Below are positions 34,187-34,385 of a stretch of 34,385 nt of DNA, piece by piece. The position numbers and the translations under genes are program-made. Source of the DNA: an uncultured Flammeovirgaceae bacterium (GTDB lineage Bacteria; Bacteroidota; Bacteroidia; Cytophagales; Cyclobacteriaceae); NCBI GenBank assembly GCA_946886805.1, contig CAMPJM010000002.1, positions 1 through 34,385 on the forward strand. Reading direction: 5' to 3'. How positions within the stretch are numbered: position 1 is the stretch's first letter; the number at the start of each line of letters is the position of its first letter. The notes beneath the pieces are model-generated. The model was not told the origin of the DNA, did no database searches, and saw only the letters and a program-made list of their open reading frames with translations.

Positions 34187-34220
34187 ATTTTAGACAAATC
34201 AGGATGATTGCATACGTTTG
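34187..34220 (-). promoter_or_regulatory. 34-nt operator-like motif, copy C (upstream of PL14-like paralog 2)
   Basis: Begins ATTTTAGACAAATC like copy A and ends GATTGCATACGTTTG like copy B. It lies 298 bp upstream of the chosen start. It is the best single representative of the motif. Confidence 0.6.
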
Positions 34221-34385
34221 CAATAAGCAAGTGTGATGTTTTGATATATTAATCGAGGATTGGGAGGTATTTGAGAAAGACTTCTGACGCTGGTTGCGAT
34301 AGCGTAACTTGCAGGTGAAAACACCAGCAAGAGTGTGTTTGATGGGTGGTCGGTGTGCCTTAGAAATGATTGGCACGAGCGGATG

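Larger units (their letters stand above)
33890..34385. other. Intergenic region upstream of PL14-like paralog 2, to the window end
   Basis: 496 bp. Besides the motifs listed separately it has ACTTCTGACGCT at 34280-34291, close to ACTTCCGACGCT at 10716-10727, and GCAGGTGAAAA near 34311, recalling GGCAGGTGGAAA near 10705-10716. These may be remnants of one dispersed repeat family. An 82-aa minus-strand frame at 34128-34376 shows no domain and is not called. Confidence 0.45.

Noticed and set aside
34128..34376. 82-aa minus-strand frame at the window end
   Set aside because: It runs over operator copy C and possible repeat remnants, has no recognisable motif, and looks like chance coding.

Overview
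The window looks like chromosomal DNA of a Bacteroidota bacterium, most likely a marine or soil Cytophagales/Flavobacteriia-type organism. The signs are two SusC/SusD pairs, a hybrid two-component regulator (HTCS) of the polysaccharide-utilisation type, many SPII lipoproteins with acidic residues right after the Cys, and one enzyme with a type IX secretion (T9SS) C-terminal domain. The DNA is AT-rich and lacks Shine-Dalgarno-like sites. No tRNA, rRNA, CRISPR array or transposase was found. Taxonomy is inferred from protein style only.

Layout. (1) 123-15514, minus strand: PUL 1, read leftwards as susC - susD - GH9 - GH10 - CBM6/PKD lipoprotein - GH50/agarase-like clan GH-A enzyme - T9SS-secreted clan GH-A enzyme with a ricin-like domain - GH2 beta-glucuronidase-like enzyme. 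(2) 16054-17727, minus: a secreted right-handed beta-helix protein. (3) 18016-22026, plus: the HTCS sensor/regulator, the only confident plus-strand gene. (4) 22283-30364, minus: PUL 2, read leftwards as GH88 - susC - susD - GH16. (5) 30964-33889, minus: two paralogous PL14-like lyase lipoproteins flanking an omptin-like outer-membrane barrel.

How the parts may work together (inference). Surface lipoprotein enzymes (GH16, GH10, PL14-like) and the T9SS enzyme would cut a polymer outside the cell, and SusC/SusD pairs would import oligomers. GH9, the agarase-like enzyme, GH88 (removes the unsaturated uronic acid left by lyases) and the GH2 enzyme with a uronate-recognising NxK motif would finish them, mostly in the periplasm. 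Lyase plus GH88 plus NxK-type GH2 points to a glucuronic-acid-containing glycan. The GH16/GH9/GH10 set points to a beta-glucan or xylan-like component. There are no sulfatases, which argues against ulvan, carrageenan or porphyran. A glucuronan- or GlcA-decorated cell-wall glycan is the best guess, not a demonstrated substrate.

The most interesting non-coding signals are a 34-nt conserved site upstream of GH88 and of both PL14-like genes (plus a degenerate fourth copy), which is a candidate HTCS operator, and a set of long perfect palindromes. One pair of palindromes brackets the susC/susD block of PUL 1 in inverted order, and another repeat brackets its enzyme block.
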